A stretch of 64,000 nt of DNA from Larus michahellis (GCF_964199755.1 NC_133896.1:91992215-92056214); one strand, 5' to 3'. Shown: positions 23,229 through 36,560, counted from the stretch's first letter. Program-made: numbers and translations. The notes: generated by a model from the letters alone, not told the origin.

Positions 23229-23400
23229 GCATGAGAAACACCCTTCTGGGTTGGACCGATGCTCCGTGCAGCTCCATATCCCATCTGGGGCAGTGCCATA
23301 GAAGACGGCATTTAGCAGAGGGATATAAGCTCTTTACACTTGTGCCGTTTGCGTGTTTTATGCACTCAGATAGGCCTGGAGAATCCCCGAAGATGCACGT
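23229..23400 (+). mobile_element. Ancient CR1-type fragment
   Basis: The sequence from 23229 follows the old amniote CR1-related pattern in which a GAACA(T)AAGAA-like start is followed by CCTTCTGGGTTGGACC, then a 'GGTCCATC...CCCAGTATCC'-like portion (here GATGCTCCGTGCAG and CCATATCCCA). It is heavily diverged. A second copy of the same pattern lies at 57850-57985. Confidence 0.45.
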
Positions 23401-26349
23401 GCGCCTTTTGAACCAGCCTCGTCGCCTATGCCTTAAACTCTGTGCACAGTTATGAAGCATCGGTGCTTACAATTACTGGTGTAACCCATGGGGCTACAAT
23501 CCAGCCGCCTCCTAGAGAGCATGTTTATTACTTGTTTGACTTACAGTATTGTAATTTCCTGAAATTACTCAGTTACACTAACGGACCATCCTCCAAAAAC
23601 GCCGCTCTCTCACTAGAATTGTGCTTCTGTCTTACTGGAATGACAAAAACGATTTTGCCCCTGAAAATACCTGTTTTATACTCATTTAAGTTAATGGCAC
23701 CCACAAAGCAACAACAGCCAAATTCGGTAGAGCAGATTGTTAGGCATTCTCTGATTTCCACAGTATTTAAAAGCATTTTAAACTAGCTTCAACTGATCTT
23801 TGCAGAAGAGTCCTTTGTGCAGGGTATGAGACAAAGGTATCTTGCATTTTTTGTTCTCTTTTCACTTGAAGAATAATCAACAACTCAAACAGCTGGACCG
23901 ATTTGCTGTATCCAAATGACAGTCTAAAGCAATTTCCTCAGCATTTTGTCATGGCTGACAATTTCCATCACCATGTGTTTGGGAGAACTTTTGGCCTTTG
24001 CCAGTTTAGACAAGAATAGCAGATAATCAGGGTGTGGGTGTGTGTATGGGTTGCTTTATTTTTACATGTGTATCAATGATGTGCATCATACACCTATGCA
24101 TGGCTATCTACACATGCACATCTACATACACATTTGTTTTATTTTTCAGAAGACTTTTTTCCATGTGTTGTATTTTTTTTGCCCCGAAGAATTTTAAAAA
24201 ACCCCCCTTGCGGGCTCTTTCACCGTTTCCAGCTGCTGTGTCAGCCGTGATCTAAGCAATTCCCCTTTCCCTCTTTCTCACGCCGGTGAGCTGCTCGGGC
24301 TGCGGTACGTTATCTGCTGTTGTGGCACACCTCGGAGCACACATCAGCCCTGAGGTGGCTTCCAGTCATTTCAGTCATGTGAATATCACGTTTCGGCTGC
24401 GGCTTTGCGAAAGTCCTTACCCTCCTGTGGTCCCATAGATGTGCTGCAGGTTGATTGCCAACTCCCAAAGGAACCAAAAATTGATTTTTAACATTCCTAC
24501 AGCCACAATTGCCACTTGATTCCCCAAATACTTCAGAAACAACGCAAACAACAAATCTCCTGTTGCCTTCTCAGCTGCCAGTCTCCATCTCCATTTGCAG
24601 AACATCAGAATTTGCTAACTTTTTGGTTTGTTGGGGTTTTTTTTGTTTTGTTGGTTGGTTTTTATTATTTACATCTTCCCAGCCTTTTTTCTATTTTTTT
24701 TCCAATGCGTAGATGAACTAGATCAGTTGAGTGACCATCTTCTGGCCAAGGCTGTCAATCATAAATGGTACCATTTTGCTCAGGCACACTTCAGCGTGAC
24801 AGCAGATAGTGACATGGAATTAGTAGTGTAGTTTGCAAAAGCGACACCTGTTGATATTTTAGGTGATTAGATAACTCCTGTCTCAGACTTCCCTCACTGC
24901 AAGAGTCTTCTGAGCATTTTGCCCATTCACAAGTTTCTGGATATTTATTTGATGTATCGATCTATCGATCAAGGTGAGTCACACGTGATGGAACTGTTCT
25001 TGACGCTGATGGTTATTTCCCCCACTCTCATGCAGGCTCAGCAATTATGGGCTAAATGGTCTTCTGAAATCCCGAGTCTTGCATTGGGATGAAAGATCTT
25101 CCATCAGGCATTACAAATCCTCTTCAGAATTTTTGATTCATAGTATTTACTTCACCCCTAACAACATTTTGAATCCAAGGCGCTTTATACTGAAAAGATC
25201 CTTTTCCTTCAGACGCTTGTCACCAGGTCCTTCTCTTTTGCAATGGGAAGTGCCCTGTTGTTCTGGGCAGTGCTGCTGCATACTATATCTTCACAAGCTG
25301 AACGCATGATTGCTTTTTATTGCTACTGAGCAACCTTTGAGTAAACATGAATCATTTTTTATGGCATCAAATTTGAAATGTTTCCTTACCAGCTATGTCT
25401 ATTATCTGCCCGGGTAGGAATGTGATAATGATCTGTAATGCACACAGCATTTTAAAATAGAACGAACTTTTTTTCAACACACTGCTACTGTGGTGGGGAA
25501 AAAAAGCAAGCCCTCTCCCCTTCTGGTCTGGATTCCAAGTGTAACAAATTATACATGTTTTCGAACTACTTGAAAGCCCTGTGTTCACTTTAGTTCTTTT
25601 GTGTATCTATATACGCAATTGGGTTTTCCTGCTGCTGCAAGGCAGAAGCCAGTGATTATTTCTGGATTATTTCTGGATTAGCTGGAGATGATTATAGTTT
25701 TCTGCATTAAAACTAGCAACCCAAGCTGCTGAGGAATAGCAGCACGGACGGTGCAGTAAACTGAACTGAAGTGTTTGGCCAAAGAAACACCAGCCTAGTA
25801 GCTGATAGAGATGGGTAGACGTGAGGCTACACTTTGTACTTCTGTCGGTTTTCAGTGGGGAATTGTTTACCCTGGATTCATGGATTCCCTTGAGGCACAG
25901 GTGGTGATCTCTGAAGAGGATCATTATTAGAATGCCATCAGGGATTTGCAAACCAATCTAAAGGGCTGATGAACGCCTTCTCCCTTCCTACTGATGTAAC
26001 CTGCCAGGCAGCAGTGGCGTCTGTCCCAATTACCCAGTGATACTACCGGCAGCAGGAGCACGTCCATGTATACGTTCCCACAACTTTGTGTCCCGAGGAG
26101 CCTGCTTTCCAAGTATTTATTCATTTTTACGTTGGAGGAGCAGAGAGGCTGCAGAGAGCCCTTCTGGTGACACAAAAGGGAGTTTTCCTGGGGGAAAACT
26201 GAAGCAACGTGTGTTATCCCCTTCTTTCAGCATGAAAGGTGGGAGAGAATAGGGTAGAGCTTATGAAAACAATATAGTAGGACTAAGCAAATACTGCTGG
26301 AAACTGTGTGGAGGGAACCCAGTCTCTCTTCCTGGGAGAATGAAGTTAA

Positions 26350-26600
26350 CATGAGTGGACCCTAGAAGACCCGTATGGATCCTCTTCCGTTGCTGTTTGG
26401 ACGCTGCAATGCAGTACGAAGCCCGGAGGAGTGTCTGGGTAGAGCCTCAGCTGGTAGATCTGAATTAACTCCTGGAAATCGTAGCGCTCTCCTATCTGTT
26501 GTCTGTATTGCAGGACGAGGGATGTTGCCTCCTGCAAATGCTGACTCAGTTTGGGTGCTGAAGCGGCCCAGTGACCCAGACCCTGTGGCACGCTAGCCAA
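26350..26600 (-). other. Protein-like open segment of unknown identity
   Basis: About 83 codons read on the minus strand as a coherent polypeptide with SLVLQYRQQIGERYDF and LIQIYQLRLYPDTPPGF, including charged and aromatic spacing that looks like real protein. There is no convincing start codon. The sequence to its right (26640-26950, minus) is also protein-like in another register (FQRGIRLSLAMPVGGNFQL). I do not recognise the family. It may be a decayed gene copy or an exon pair. No function is offered. Confidence 0.35.
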
Positions 26601-27262
26601 ACTACTGTGTGTCTTGAGTCAGCTGCCACCTTCGTGACGAGTGGCCTGTCCTCCATGATAAAATCACCGAGCGCTGAAAATGGGCCTTCAAGCTCTACCT
26701 CTGCTGCCTATTCCCTAAACCCAGGGTCTCGTCTAGGGTCACTCAGCCGGATCGACGGCTCCTCAGACGCTGATCTCAAATGTCCAGTGGAAATAGGATC
26801 CACTGTGGAAATGGCCAGCTGAAAATTCCCGCCCACCGGCATAGCTAAGCTAAGACGAATGCCCCTCTGGAAGCTGGATGTGCAGCCCAGGCTGAAACAG
26901 CGGAGAGCAAAGCTATGCGGCTGGATGTCAAACCCAGCGGTTTCTCTCGCTGCTTTGTCCTGAGGCGCAATTAGTAACTGGGGAGATCAAAATGGAGCCT
27001 CCCTGAGTCCCCCCCTGCCCTGTTCTCGCCAGCTGAAATCTTTAATTTCCTCATTCCAGCCCTAACAATATAACTATTATCACAACGACCTGACTCCCCA
27101 GGCCTGTGTCCCCACCCCTTTCATGATCTCTCCTGCCTGTTCCTGGAAATTCGAGGCAGATGCAGCCACCCCAGACCAGTTTTTCTTCTGACACCTGCTG
27201 TTTCCCGGCCAACAGAGATCACAGGGTTGGGCCTGGTCACCCTCTGAGCCCAACATGGCACC

Positions 27263-27287
27263 CAGCACAGCACAGCACAGCACAGCA
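27263..27287 (+). repeat. CAGCA pentanucleotide microsatellite
   Basis: Five perfect tandem copies of CAGCA. Confidence 0.95.
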
Positions 27288-28254
27288 AGCAACTGGAGGT
27301 TTACTAGAGCTGACATTAGGACAGCCTCGTTTATGTTTACCTCCGGTTTTGACACTGTCTCCAGGTACCCCTTCAGTCACTCTCACCTCAGTGGTTTTAT
27401 GTTGCTTCTGCTTTTCGGCTCCGCTCTGGTGATGAAGATTTTTCTTCCTCTGGAATATAAGCCAAAAGTTATGCCCTCAAAAAGGGAATTCACAGGGAAT
27501 TAAGCTCTTAAGAAGAGAAGTTAACCTAAAAATCGCATTTAATTTATGGGTAAGGCCAGATTTCATGCACAAATGGCTTGAGGGAACACTTCCCACCACA
27601 CCCTTCTCAAAAGGCAGAGCAGAAGGCATCACTCCCCTTTCCCATCTCCTTTTTTAATTCTTCAGATATGTTCAATTCATTCCTCTACTTGAGAGGTTTT
27701 ACATCTTCCCTCACAAGATCTCAGGCCAGCAGTGATGTGAACCTCTGGAATGGTCCACAAAGCAAAGAACCTAAATTTTTTTAAAGATGTGGCTTGATGA
27801 ATTCAAGCTAAGGATTGGGTGATAGGATACCCTTTGGCATTGTCTTGGTTTTTATAATGAAGTAATCTGAGGTTTATCCCCTGTAGGGCCTGGAATGTCT
27901 GGATTCATATCTTAATTCTTTTTCTTTTTTCTTTGCATCCTTTCTTTTAAGCAGAAGAGGTTGGCCAATAAAACATGAATCTTAGTCAAGCCATGTGACC
28001 ACTTCTAGTAATGCTGAGAAGAGTGAGATTTCTTTATTCTAGTCACTATCCCATTCTGTTGCCTTTTCTTTTAACTCTATATCAAGACTGCAGCTGTTTC
28101 AGATATATCTCACATATCAAGAAGTTTATATTTTTGGGCAAATTTTGGGGTCAGGAAGGGATTTTCCTCAAGTACGACACATGGGGTTGCTGGGTTGTTT
28201 TTTAGAGAAAGAATCTTCCCCTGTAACTTGAATAAGGGTTCACTTCACAGAGTC

Positions 28255-28375
28255 TAAGGCCTTTTGCCTTCCAAGGATCTCAAAGTATTTGCAGCACACC
28301 TCCTGGTATGAAGCTGCACAATTTGTCAGCTGAGGCAATCGATCTTTCATGATAAGGACTTAATAAGACGTTGAT
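28255..28375. repeat. Possible ancient interspersed repeat
   Basis: The stretch containing CCAAGGATCTCAAAGTATTT resembles the 'ATCTCAAAGCACTTTACAAA' theme found in old amniote SINE and LINE tails. Divergence is high and the family is uncertain. Confidence 0.3.
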
Positions 28376-29429
28376 GGTACTTCATGGAAGGTCAGGTCTG
28401 TGAGAATGATTTAGGTATATAGAAAAGTATAAAAGAAGAGAAAAACAGCAATTCATAAAGAAATCAATATTAGGCAAACCCATGGCTCCAGAAGCGTTTG
28501 AAAAAGGGGAAAAGAAAATGGTAAAAATTACTGTTGAAAACAGGGGGAGGAGAGGGAGCTGAATGGAAAGAACAGCAGCAAATGAACTCAGAAAGAGAAG
28601 AAAACCATGCCCCATGGTTGCGTGGCTGCTCCTTCCCCACAGACTGTGCCTGGTTGTGGTGGGAAGGCCTGTATTGCCTAGCGACACTGAAATACGTGCT
28701 GGCAAGTTATCTGTCTCCCAGAAGATGACTCATGGCAGACAGTTTACTGCACAGGAGGCTGAAGTTAGTCCACAAGCTCTTAAAACAATGACATATTGCC
28801 TTTCCTGCCTTTGCAGTCATTTTCCCTTCCTTTGCTGCACCTTATTATTGTTGGCCCAACCTACCTGGACCTCTCCTTGGCTGTCCATCAGCATTGTCCA
28901 GCGCTGCCCTGCTTCACTGACAGTCATTGCTTTGACCCGCCACACGCCAACGTTATTGTCCCATACAATCCTGTGACACTACTCTTCACTGTCATCCCTA
29001 ATCTTTTCTGCCACCTCTTGTTTTAACACTACATCACCACATCAACTCTACCTGTTGGGCAATGTTGCTGTTCCCTCTTACTTCTTACTCCCCACCTTGA
29101 TGAGACATCCCAAGGCTCAGGATCATAATCCTGCTTTCCCACCTGATGTCTTCACTGCTGCTAACATCCTGCCTTCTACTTCTTGTCGTTTTCTAGCCAC
29201 TTCTTCCCATTCTGCTTTTTCAGCCTTTGTCACTTTGACCTGTTGCCCAGGCATTGATGGCCTATACCAATACCTACCATAACTGTTTTCTTCTGTCTGT
29301 CCAAAAGAGTCACCCCTTTTCTATTTTCATCTTCATTGCCTGGATTCACTCTCTGTCACCCTTTGCCATCCTTACTAAATGGGCATGCTCATGAAAAATG
29401 GGATGAACGCCTTTCATGTGGGTTACAGA

Positions 29430-30110
29430 AACCATTGTTCAGTGGGGAAAGAGAAGTCACAAATACCTTCTGTCAAAAAAAGCTGAAGCTGTCTACAATG
29501 GGAAAAGTAGAGAAGGTTATAAACTTTGGCACGTTGCATGTAGAAAGACAGTAAGACAGGTCAAACAAAGCTTCAAGCAACAACTAGCAAATGGAAACAA
29601 AACTAACATTAGATCTTTCTTGAAACGTATCAGGAACCTGCCAGATGTTCTGAAGGGCAAATGGGTGATCAGGCTATGAGAGGAGTGCATAGGGGAGATA
29701 AGGTCGTTGCAGAAATCTCTGCATCTGTGTTAAGTGTTGAGTGACGAGATCATCGTGGTAGAACCCATTCCTCAGCAGGGTGGGGTTTGCCAATGAACAT
29801 GTCTGAAATTGAAGCTGCTGTGGAAAAGTCTGTTCAACACACTGACAAAGTGAACAGTAACAACTTGCTGGGAGCAATGGTGTTTGTCCAAGAGCCTTAA
29901 AGGCACTCAAGAATAAAATAGCTGAACTGCTCCAAGCAGCATGTAACCCATGCTTACCACCACTGTGATACCTGAGGAGGGAAAAGTGGTGAATGTGATG
30001 CCAATTTTTAAAGAATTTACATGGGCTGAAGGGGAGAATCGAAAGCTTCATGGAAAAGAAACCTACGGAGGGTGACTAAACCACAGCAACCACGTCCAGT
30101 CAGGAAGTCC
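29430..30110 (+). mobile_element. Degraded non-LTR retrotransposon body (CR1-like)
   Basis: The frames from about 29430 read CRKTVRQVKQSFKQQLAN and NKTNIRSFLKRI, which resembles the linker before the reverse transcriptase domain of CR1-clade ORF2. Further right (about 29967) PEEGKVVNVMPIFK matches the 'P..W..ANVTPIFKKG' motif at the start of the RT domain. Several stops and frame changes separate the parts, so this is an old, dead copy. Exact ends are not visible. Confidence 0.55.
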
Positions 30111-31414
30111 CTGCCCTGAAAGTGTTTGAAGACCGGAAGAGTATTAATGAGAAGTATAATATGTTTGCCCTGTTCATCTTGAGCTTCTCCCTGAGAAGGA
30201 GAGAGGAGGAGGCTAGAGGAAGAGAAATCAAATGCTTATGGTGAGGAAGGAGTGAAGAGAGGGAGAGGATAAGGTGAAAACGTAAACCAGAAACTTAAGA
30301 GGTGTCACAGAGCCCAGCAGCTCCAACACTGCTTCCCGAAGGCACCTGAGGATGCCAGGTGGTGGATGATACCCTGTGATCCTCTGCACAGAGTTGTAAC
30401 AGCACAAGGGAATAGGAATAGGCTGTGCAATCACCAGGAACGCCCCTGCAATCAAACATCCTCCTTCTGGAGCTGCAGGTGGCCAGTTTGGCCAGGGGCG
30501 TGTATTGGAAGAAGTTCTGGGATTTGTTTGGGCTTCAGATTAAGATAGCATGAATAAAAAATTGAGAGATAAGTACAGATAAAATCTAAGAGGGTCTGGA
30601 CAAATTAGAAGAAGACCTGAGCCTGGCACACCACTCCATGATGCTTACGCCCCCAGAGGGCTGTCCTCTGCCAGCCTAAGGGAGTTGTGTGCTGTGGTCT
30701 GCCTCCTGAGGATTTGTGTGCATGCTTGGATGAATGCTGCCTGGTAGCATTGGAGCCAGCTGGGACCTGCGGAGTGGTTGGCTTTTACTGTAGGACATAA
30801 CAGATATTGTGGCCCAGGCGCTTTGACTCAGCTACTGGTGAAAGGGACACCAGCAGTGACAGAGGGGTGTGGTTGTGTCAGCACCAGAAATGAAGCTCTT
30901 GGTGGTGGCTCTCTCCTTTCTCCTTGGCCCTCTCCTTTCTCCTCTCACGATTCAGGGGTTGTAGAGGCAGAAGGAGCTCCCATTTCTGCAACCATTGCAT
31001 ATTTCTGGGGACAATGGGTGGGGATGGTCCTCATTTCTGTGCTGTGTCTCCTCACCAGGAACTGGTGGCAACTACTGCTCATCCTGGAGGCTGAAACCAG
31101 CCCTCTCCACTCCAGATAGGCTTTTTGCGCTTCTCAGTTAGTTTTTCATCCAGAGAGGGCATCTGCCATTTTTCAGCATCTGCTGGTCACTCATTGAAGG
31201 AGACACATGGGAACATGCGTTCTGTGTGCTGGGAGAAGCGGAATTTTCAGCTGACCTGGGAGGAGGAGTGTGTTTTGGCAGTGAGTGGGAGCCAGAGTGA
31301 CTTAGTGTGACCCATCATGCTCTGTAGGGAAGCGAGTGTCCTGTGCTTTTGTCTGGGACACAAGTTAGGGGGTGGTTTTAATAGAGCAGAAGGCTTTGCT
31401 AAAAGAAAAGCCCA

Positions 31415-31510
31415 ATCCTTTTTCCCTTTTTTCCCTTTTCTCTTTTCTTCTTTCTCCTTTCTTTTTTTTGTTTTGTTTCGTTTGGTTTGGTTTGGGGTTT
31501 TTTTGTAGTT
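31415..31510 (+). repeat. C/T-rich then T/G-rich low-complexity tract
   Basis: A run of CCTTTT, TTTCCC and TCTTTTC units is followed by GTTTTGTTTCG and GGTTTGGTTTGG units. It has no coding meaning. Confidence 0.85.
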
Positions 31511-31893
31511 TTTTGCTGTTGTTGCCTTTTGTTCAGCTGGGTTTTTTTGAGAGAGTGTGGAGTGTTACAGGAGCTTCATTACCCATTGTAGCTTATCATT
31601 GGTCACATCAGTCAAGTCCAGATGAAGGACAGGTCAGAGAAAGTGATCAATGCAGAAGATTGCTGTTACTAAGAAAAGCAAACGTGCAGCACTAGTGAAG
31701 ATGTGTCTTTGGTCAGCATTTCATACCCTTCCCCTTCACAGAGGGGCAGTGTTCCTGCAGGCAGTGCTAGGGAGGGGAGGCAGCCATTGCTTAGCTGACA
31801 TGACCTTCTCTATGAAAAGAGGTATCCAGCTATTGAGAAGAACTGCCTGATATCTGTGGGCTTTCAAGAAGCTGCAGCCGTGTGGGAGTCATC

Positions 31894-32730
31894 TTACTGT
31901 CTATATATGCGAATCCCCTGCTGCTCACTGTGACGATCCAACCAAGGACTGTGATGCCAAGCTCTTGCAATGGAGCTTGGTGTTTCAGGCTTCTGATCTG
32001 GAAGAAATATACAGTCAGACAGCACGAATGCTGGCCCTGATGCTTTGTCCTGGCCCACCCCTACCAAGCAGGTTGCAGTGATTCCTCGCAGTTCATTGAC
32101 CAAGATAGGGGAGAATGTGGGAAAGTTTGGCATTATGTCTGCATTCGGTGTGGAAACCTGTTTCCTGTTGCATGCTGGGCTTGAACGAGTTACTGTCTGT
32201 CATTGCCTGGGGGACCCAGAGTGGGGTTTTAGCTTTGAATGACTCCTGTTCTTTAGGCACTTCGCTAGGAGTCTGCAAGAGGCTGAGGGTGACAGGTGGA
32301 ATTTGAAGATTCTCAGCTTGAGCATATGGTGCCAAGGTGGGAACAAGCTTTATAAAGACAGCTATCATAGAATCTAGAATTCTTAGAGAATTTCCTCGCT
32401 GTAGGGAGCTGTATCGTTGTAGCCCTTCAGGCACAAAAGCAGGACTCTTCCTAGTCTGATCTGCGATGAAGTTGGCAGTTACGTGTAAGGGTGAGCACAG
32501 CTCTCAGGACTTCTGACATTTTCAGAGGTGTCACTCTCAAATGTTTCAAGAGTGACATCTCTACGGTTTAAAAAGCAGTCCTTGCTAAGCCTGTCCTCAC
32601 TGTGGTGCCTTGCGATGGGGCCACTTCCATTGAATTCCAATGGCGTGTAGGTAGCAGCTGCGTGGCTGGAGAGGGCCTGCACACTGACCTTCAGGGTCGA
32701 GGGTGGCCTCTCATATAGTGTGTCTGTCAT
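31894..32730 (-). other. Protein-like minus-strand region of unknown identity
   Basis: Three adjoining minus-strand open frames (32730-32479, 32434-32093 and 32133-31894) read like protein. Examples are PLEFNGSGPIARHHSEDRLS, ESFKAKTPLWVPQAMTDSN and NELRGITATCLVGVGQDKAS. No ordered splice signals link them convincingly and I recognise no domain. They could be remains of a gene or of an insertion, or could be chance. The region is flagged rather than annotated as a gene. Confidence 0.25.
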
Positions 32731-35700
32731 GTTCCAGTTGCTTTGGAAGTGCTGCAGAATGTGCGATTATGATACAACGTGAGGTCAAAGCAAACACAGC
32801 TTATTTAAACACTTTACTTCTAGTTAATGCATGTTCTCTTTGAGGCACGTACCAGCTGAGCTTCAGCTGTTTTCATAAAGTGCATCTAAACCACTGTAAC
32901 TAGACCGCTGGATCTATTTTGCTAGCTTAAACTGAATGAGCAAAGGCATAATCAAACAAGGGGAACCTATGTGGAAAATGCAGTCTCGAGCTTGGCTTTA
33001 TTGTTTGTAGAATGACCGCTCTTTCAATACCACATTAGAAGTTCTGGCTTGTCCCTATTCACAATACAATGCAGCCACAGCCCCTAAGTAATCTTGTGTT
33101 GCCTGAAATTGAAAGGACTTAATCTTATATTTTGCAGGTTGACAAAATTTGTATCAAATTTCCTGCCTAATATCAAATCATTCTCCTAAAGAACTAGTTT
33201 AAAACGCCTACATTTAATATTTATTTGTATTGACACAGTATACCTCATAACGGCTTGGTCTGCCCAGCAGCTAATCAGATGATGACCAGATTCCTGCTTC
33301 TCAATTCACATGGCCAGCCAGTGATGCCATGTGGCACCTGGCCACGGCACATTCGACCTTGGAAGGCAGCGTGGCTGTCTCCCGGAGGCACAGAACATAC
33401 AATATTATTTATCCATGTCTTTCTAATGCAATCAAGTTTGTCTTTGGTGAAGTTTTAGTTTCTTAGTGTCATAGCCTGTGTTTTATATTGAAAATACAAG
33501 GAACGCTGTTTTTAAACACAAGGTCACTTTGTTTACCGGTAAATATTACTTTTTCTGCTTTAGGGTATATGCTTTACTTGTTTTTGTGGTTTAAATTCAG
33601 CTTGAGACCTTCAGGGACGCAGCAATTGTGGACTCCCTATAGCAACTCTAGAGGGGAGCATCAGAGAGCAGGTAGTCAAATAAAATCAAGTGCCATGGTA
33701 TATTTCTCCTTACAAGGAATAAGGCCACTCCTAATGCATTTCTGCCCCCTCTCCATTATTTTTCTTTCCTTTATGTCGGTTCATGGGCCAAAAAAGCAGA
33801 CAAACCAGCAGCTCTCACTTCAAGTGTAACGCAGACCTTGGAATTTTACTCGGTGTCTCTTTTAACTGATGCCATTAACTTTTCTAAAAAATTATTATTA
33901 AAGGACAGCTTGAAAGAAATAACCTGGCCTTTATTTGAAGACCTTGAGAGATAGTTTGCCATTTTTATTGACAGATGGCTGGGACAGTCACCCTCACCGT
34001 TGAGTATATGATGTCTTATTCTACTCTGAACATGCCTAAATATAACTTGCAGCTGTTGATTCTCACTGTGCCTTTCTCCACAGGTTAAGGTCCCACCAGT
34101 ACTCTGTATTTTCTGTGGTGTGATTGAGAGACACTGTTTTAGTAAGGCCAGAGTAATGCCTCAAAGTACCTTTTCTGACCTTCCTAATTGGTCCTGTCAT
34201 TTTGCTCTGGACCTCCTCCAAGCTTTCAAGATATTAAATAGCCACGTGGGTGCCTGCACTGCCGATGGGCATTGCAGCTTCAAGCTTTGCTGGGATTCCG
34301 ACTCGGCGTTATCAGTCGCAGGTGACAGTGACCTCTCCAGTGGTTGCCAGTGAGGTTCCTGCTCTCCGCAGCTCATGCTTCCTCCCTGGTTGCACAGGAG
34401 CCAGCTCTCACATACCCGCACATTATCTGGGGGTGTCTCTGAATACAGCAGGTTGTACAAAAATCTTCTGCGAGTCCTTCTCCAGAGTGACAGCCTCTGG
34501 GAGCAAGGGCTATTAACACCAAGGGTCCCTTGGAGCTCCCCTTCCCGAATCCCAGGTGGTTTCCCCCGCTGTGCGGGGCTCAGCACGCCTGTTCACCCAC
34601 CGTGGAGCCACGCAGACTCCACAGGGCGATGTGGGAGCCGCACAGAGAGAAGACAACTGTTGGAACTGAAAATACTAATTTACTGTCAATGCATCAAAAA
34701 CGAAGAGGAAATGATACAAGTAAAAACTACTGCCACCAGCAGCTGCATTCTGCCCATGGTGGCTCTTACGTGTTCCCAGAGGTCAGGCAACTGATAGGGA
34801 TGCGTGGATCAATGGCACTGAGACAGCGCGGTGGTCCAGTACCTGAGGAGACTCTGCTGGCATTACCGAGCATCTTATCTTGTTTGAGTGTGTTCAGCTG
34901 CCCAGGTGACTTGTATGGATCTGAAGGACTCCCTCCACTTTAGCTGCTTTGCCATTGCAAATTTTATCAACAATATTTTTTACAAGTGTATTTTGTGATG
35001 CAAATACTAAACAGCACGGTTCTTGCAGAGAGGCCCACACTTTCAGCAGTGATTGCTGCTTCTTTTTGGACAACGAATTTTTATCATTTGTCTGTTAGCT
35101 AGTGATTAATCCACATAATGCAAATTATGATGTACACATACACTATTATTGTTTCTTCAGAATTTACAAATTTCTTGATTTGTTAAATCTGCACCAGTAC
35201 TTTTATCAACCAAATGTATTATTTCATCGAAGAATGAAGTCAGGTTTGTTTCTCACAACTTTAAAAAAAAAAAAACAAACCAACCACGTACTAAATTATT
35301 AATGTTATTTTCATTGTTGAAGCCTCTTTTAGCTAACTTGTAATAACTTCACAGTCTCTTACCTACAATTATTGCTGTGGAACCATCTAAAAGTTGTTGG
35401 TGTTGTCTCACTTTCCCTCTGTGAACACTGGCACAACACGCTCTTCCGAGATCTTGGGATTTCTCTAGTATGCCAGGACTTTTTAATACCTAACTCCGTT
35501 CGGCCAGGTGCCTCCTCAGCCAAACCTTTTGTGATTCTGAGATGTAAATTTTCTTGGCTACTGATCTGAAAATACTTAAGCTTGTTAGATACTGTTAAAA
35601 CCTTCCTCAGCTCACAAACAGATTAGGAAGTTGTTTACCATCCTCATGTAGTATGAATACAATTCTGCTTCTTTCTGTGTACAAACAAATATCTTCTCTG

Positions 35701-36282
35701 TATCAAAAAGCCTCCATCAGAAATCTTCTCTATCAACAGTTTTACCTGTATCTACCCAGTAAGAGCCTAGGCCGTTGCTAGAGTTTCTTGGGTTTCAAGG
35801 TATTTTGAAAAAAAACTCCTTCCCAGTGCTGTTAGCACTTGCAGAAATCCAGTTTTTCCAGATTATTTTGAACATTCCTTATCCCCTTGTATGCTTCATA
35901 AATTCTCACTTTTATTGTGTGCCATATACCTCCTTTCCATCCACACCTTCCTTCTGCTTTTTTTTCCCCTGTTGGTTATATACAAGATTTCTAAGTGTAA
36001 CCTTCACATTCCCTGTTAGGCAGGGTAAGCATTTAATCATGTCTGTCTTTCTCACAGCAATAGAACCACAGATATTCTCCACCTTGTAAACTTCTAGCAG
36101 TGAAATTTCTATTAAAATTTTTATTGTAGCTTTCTTCTGGAGAGTCGTATTTTTCTGATTGCTTGATTTGTGATCAGTTTAACCCATGACTTCCTCTGTT
36201 TGAGGATTTACCATCTTGAGGTATCAATTTTGCCTGCATATTTGCCCAGCTTTACAGTTAAAACACATATATACATAAAAAG

Positions 36283-36406
36283 CCAGGTCAGACAGGGCTT
36301 TGAGCAGCCTGGTCAAGTGGGAGGTGTCCCTGCCCATGGCAGGGGGGTTGGAACTGGATCATATTTAAGGTCTCTTCCAACTCTAACTATTCTGTGATTC
36401 TATAAA
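36283..36406 (+). mobile_element. CR1 LINE 3'-end fragment
   Basis: This closely matches the CR1 3' terminus: GAGCAGCCTGGTCAAGTGGG, then GGTGTCCCTGCCCATGGCAG, GGTTGGAACTGGATCAT, AAGGTCTCTTCCAACTC and the terminal ATTCTGTGATTCTATA. It is 5'-truncated to about 124 bp and moderately diverged. Confidence 0.9.
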
Positions 36407-36429
36407 TAAATTAAACACCTGCCTCAGGC

Positions 36430-36560
36430 ATTAACCAAATGTACCTATATACATCTATAGAAACATACATGTGTAAATGCTGTTTACCTATTTACAACAT
36501 GTACACATGCATACATATATCTGTATATACACATGCATATATACAGCCATACAAACACTC
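36430..36560. repeat. Alternating purine-pyrimidine tract (ATAC/TGTA-rich)
   Basis: Imperfect runs of ACATAT, GTACACATGCATACATATAT and ATACACATGCATATATAC units appear. It is a low-complexity region just downstream of the TAPBPL 3' end. Confidence 0.7.

Larger units (their letters stand above)
22450..36100. other. 13.6-kb gene-poor interval between SCNN1A and TAPBPL
   Basis: No gene could be assigned. I recognise an ancient CR1-like fragment (23229-23400), a CACAG microsatellite (27263-27287), a worn LINE body (29430-30110) and low-complexity C/T-rich sequence (31415-31510). Two minus-strand stretches, 26350-26600 and 31894-32730, translate to protein-like sequence without a recognised family. 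LTBR and CD27, which neighbour SCNN1A in mammals, are not visible as cysteine-rich TNF-receptor exons in the reading frames I inspected. Confidence 0.5.

Noticed and set aside
24410-24605. Minus-strand hydrophobic frame (GNQVAIVAVGMLKINFWFLW) ending in a donor-like GTAAGG
   Set aside because: It looked like a membrane-span exon, but there is no clear acceptor, no partner exon and no recognised family.
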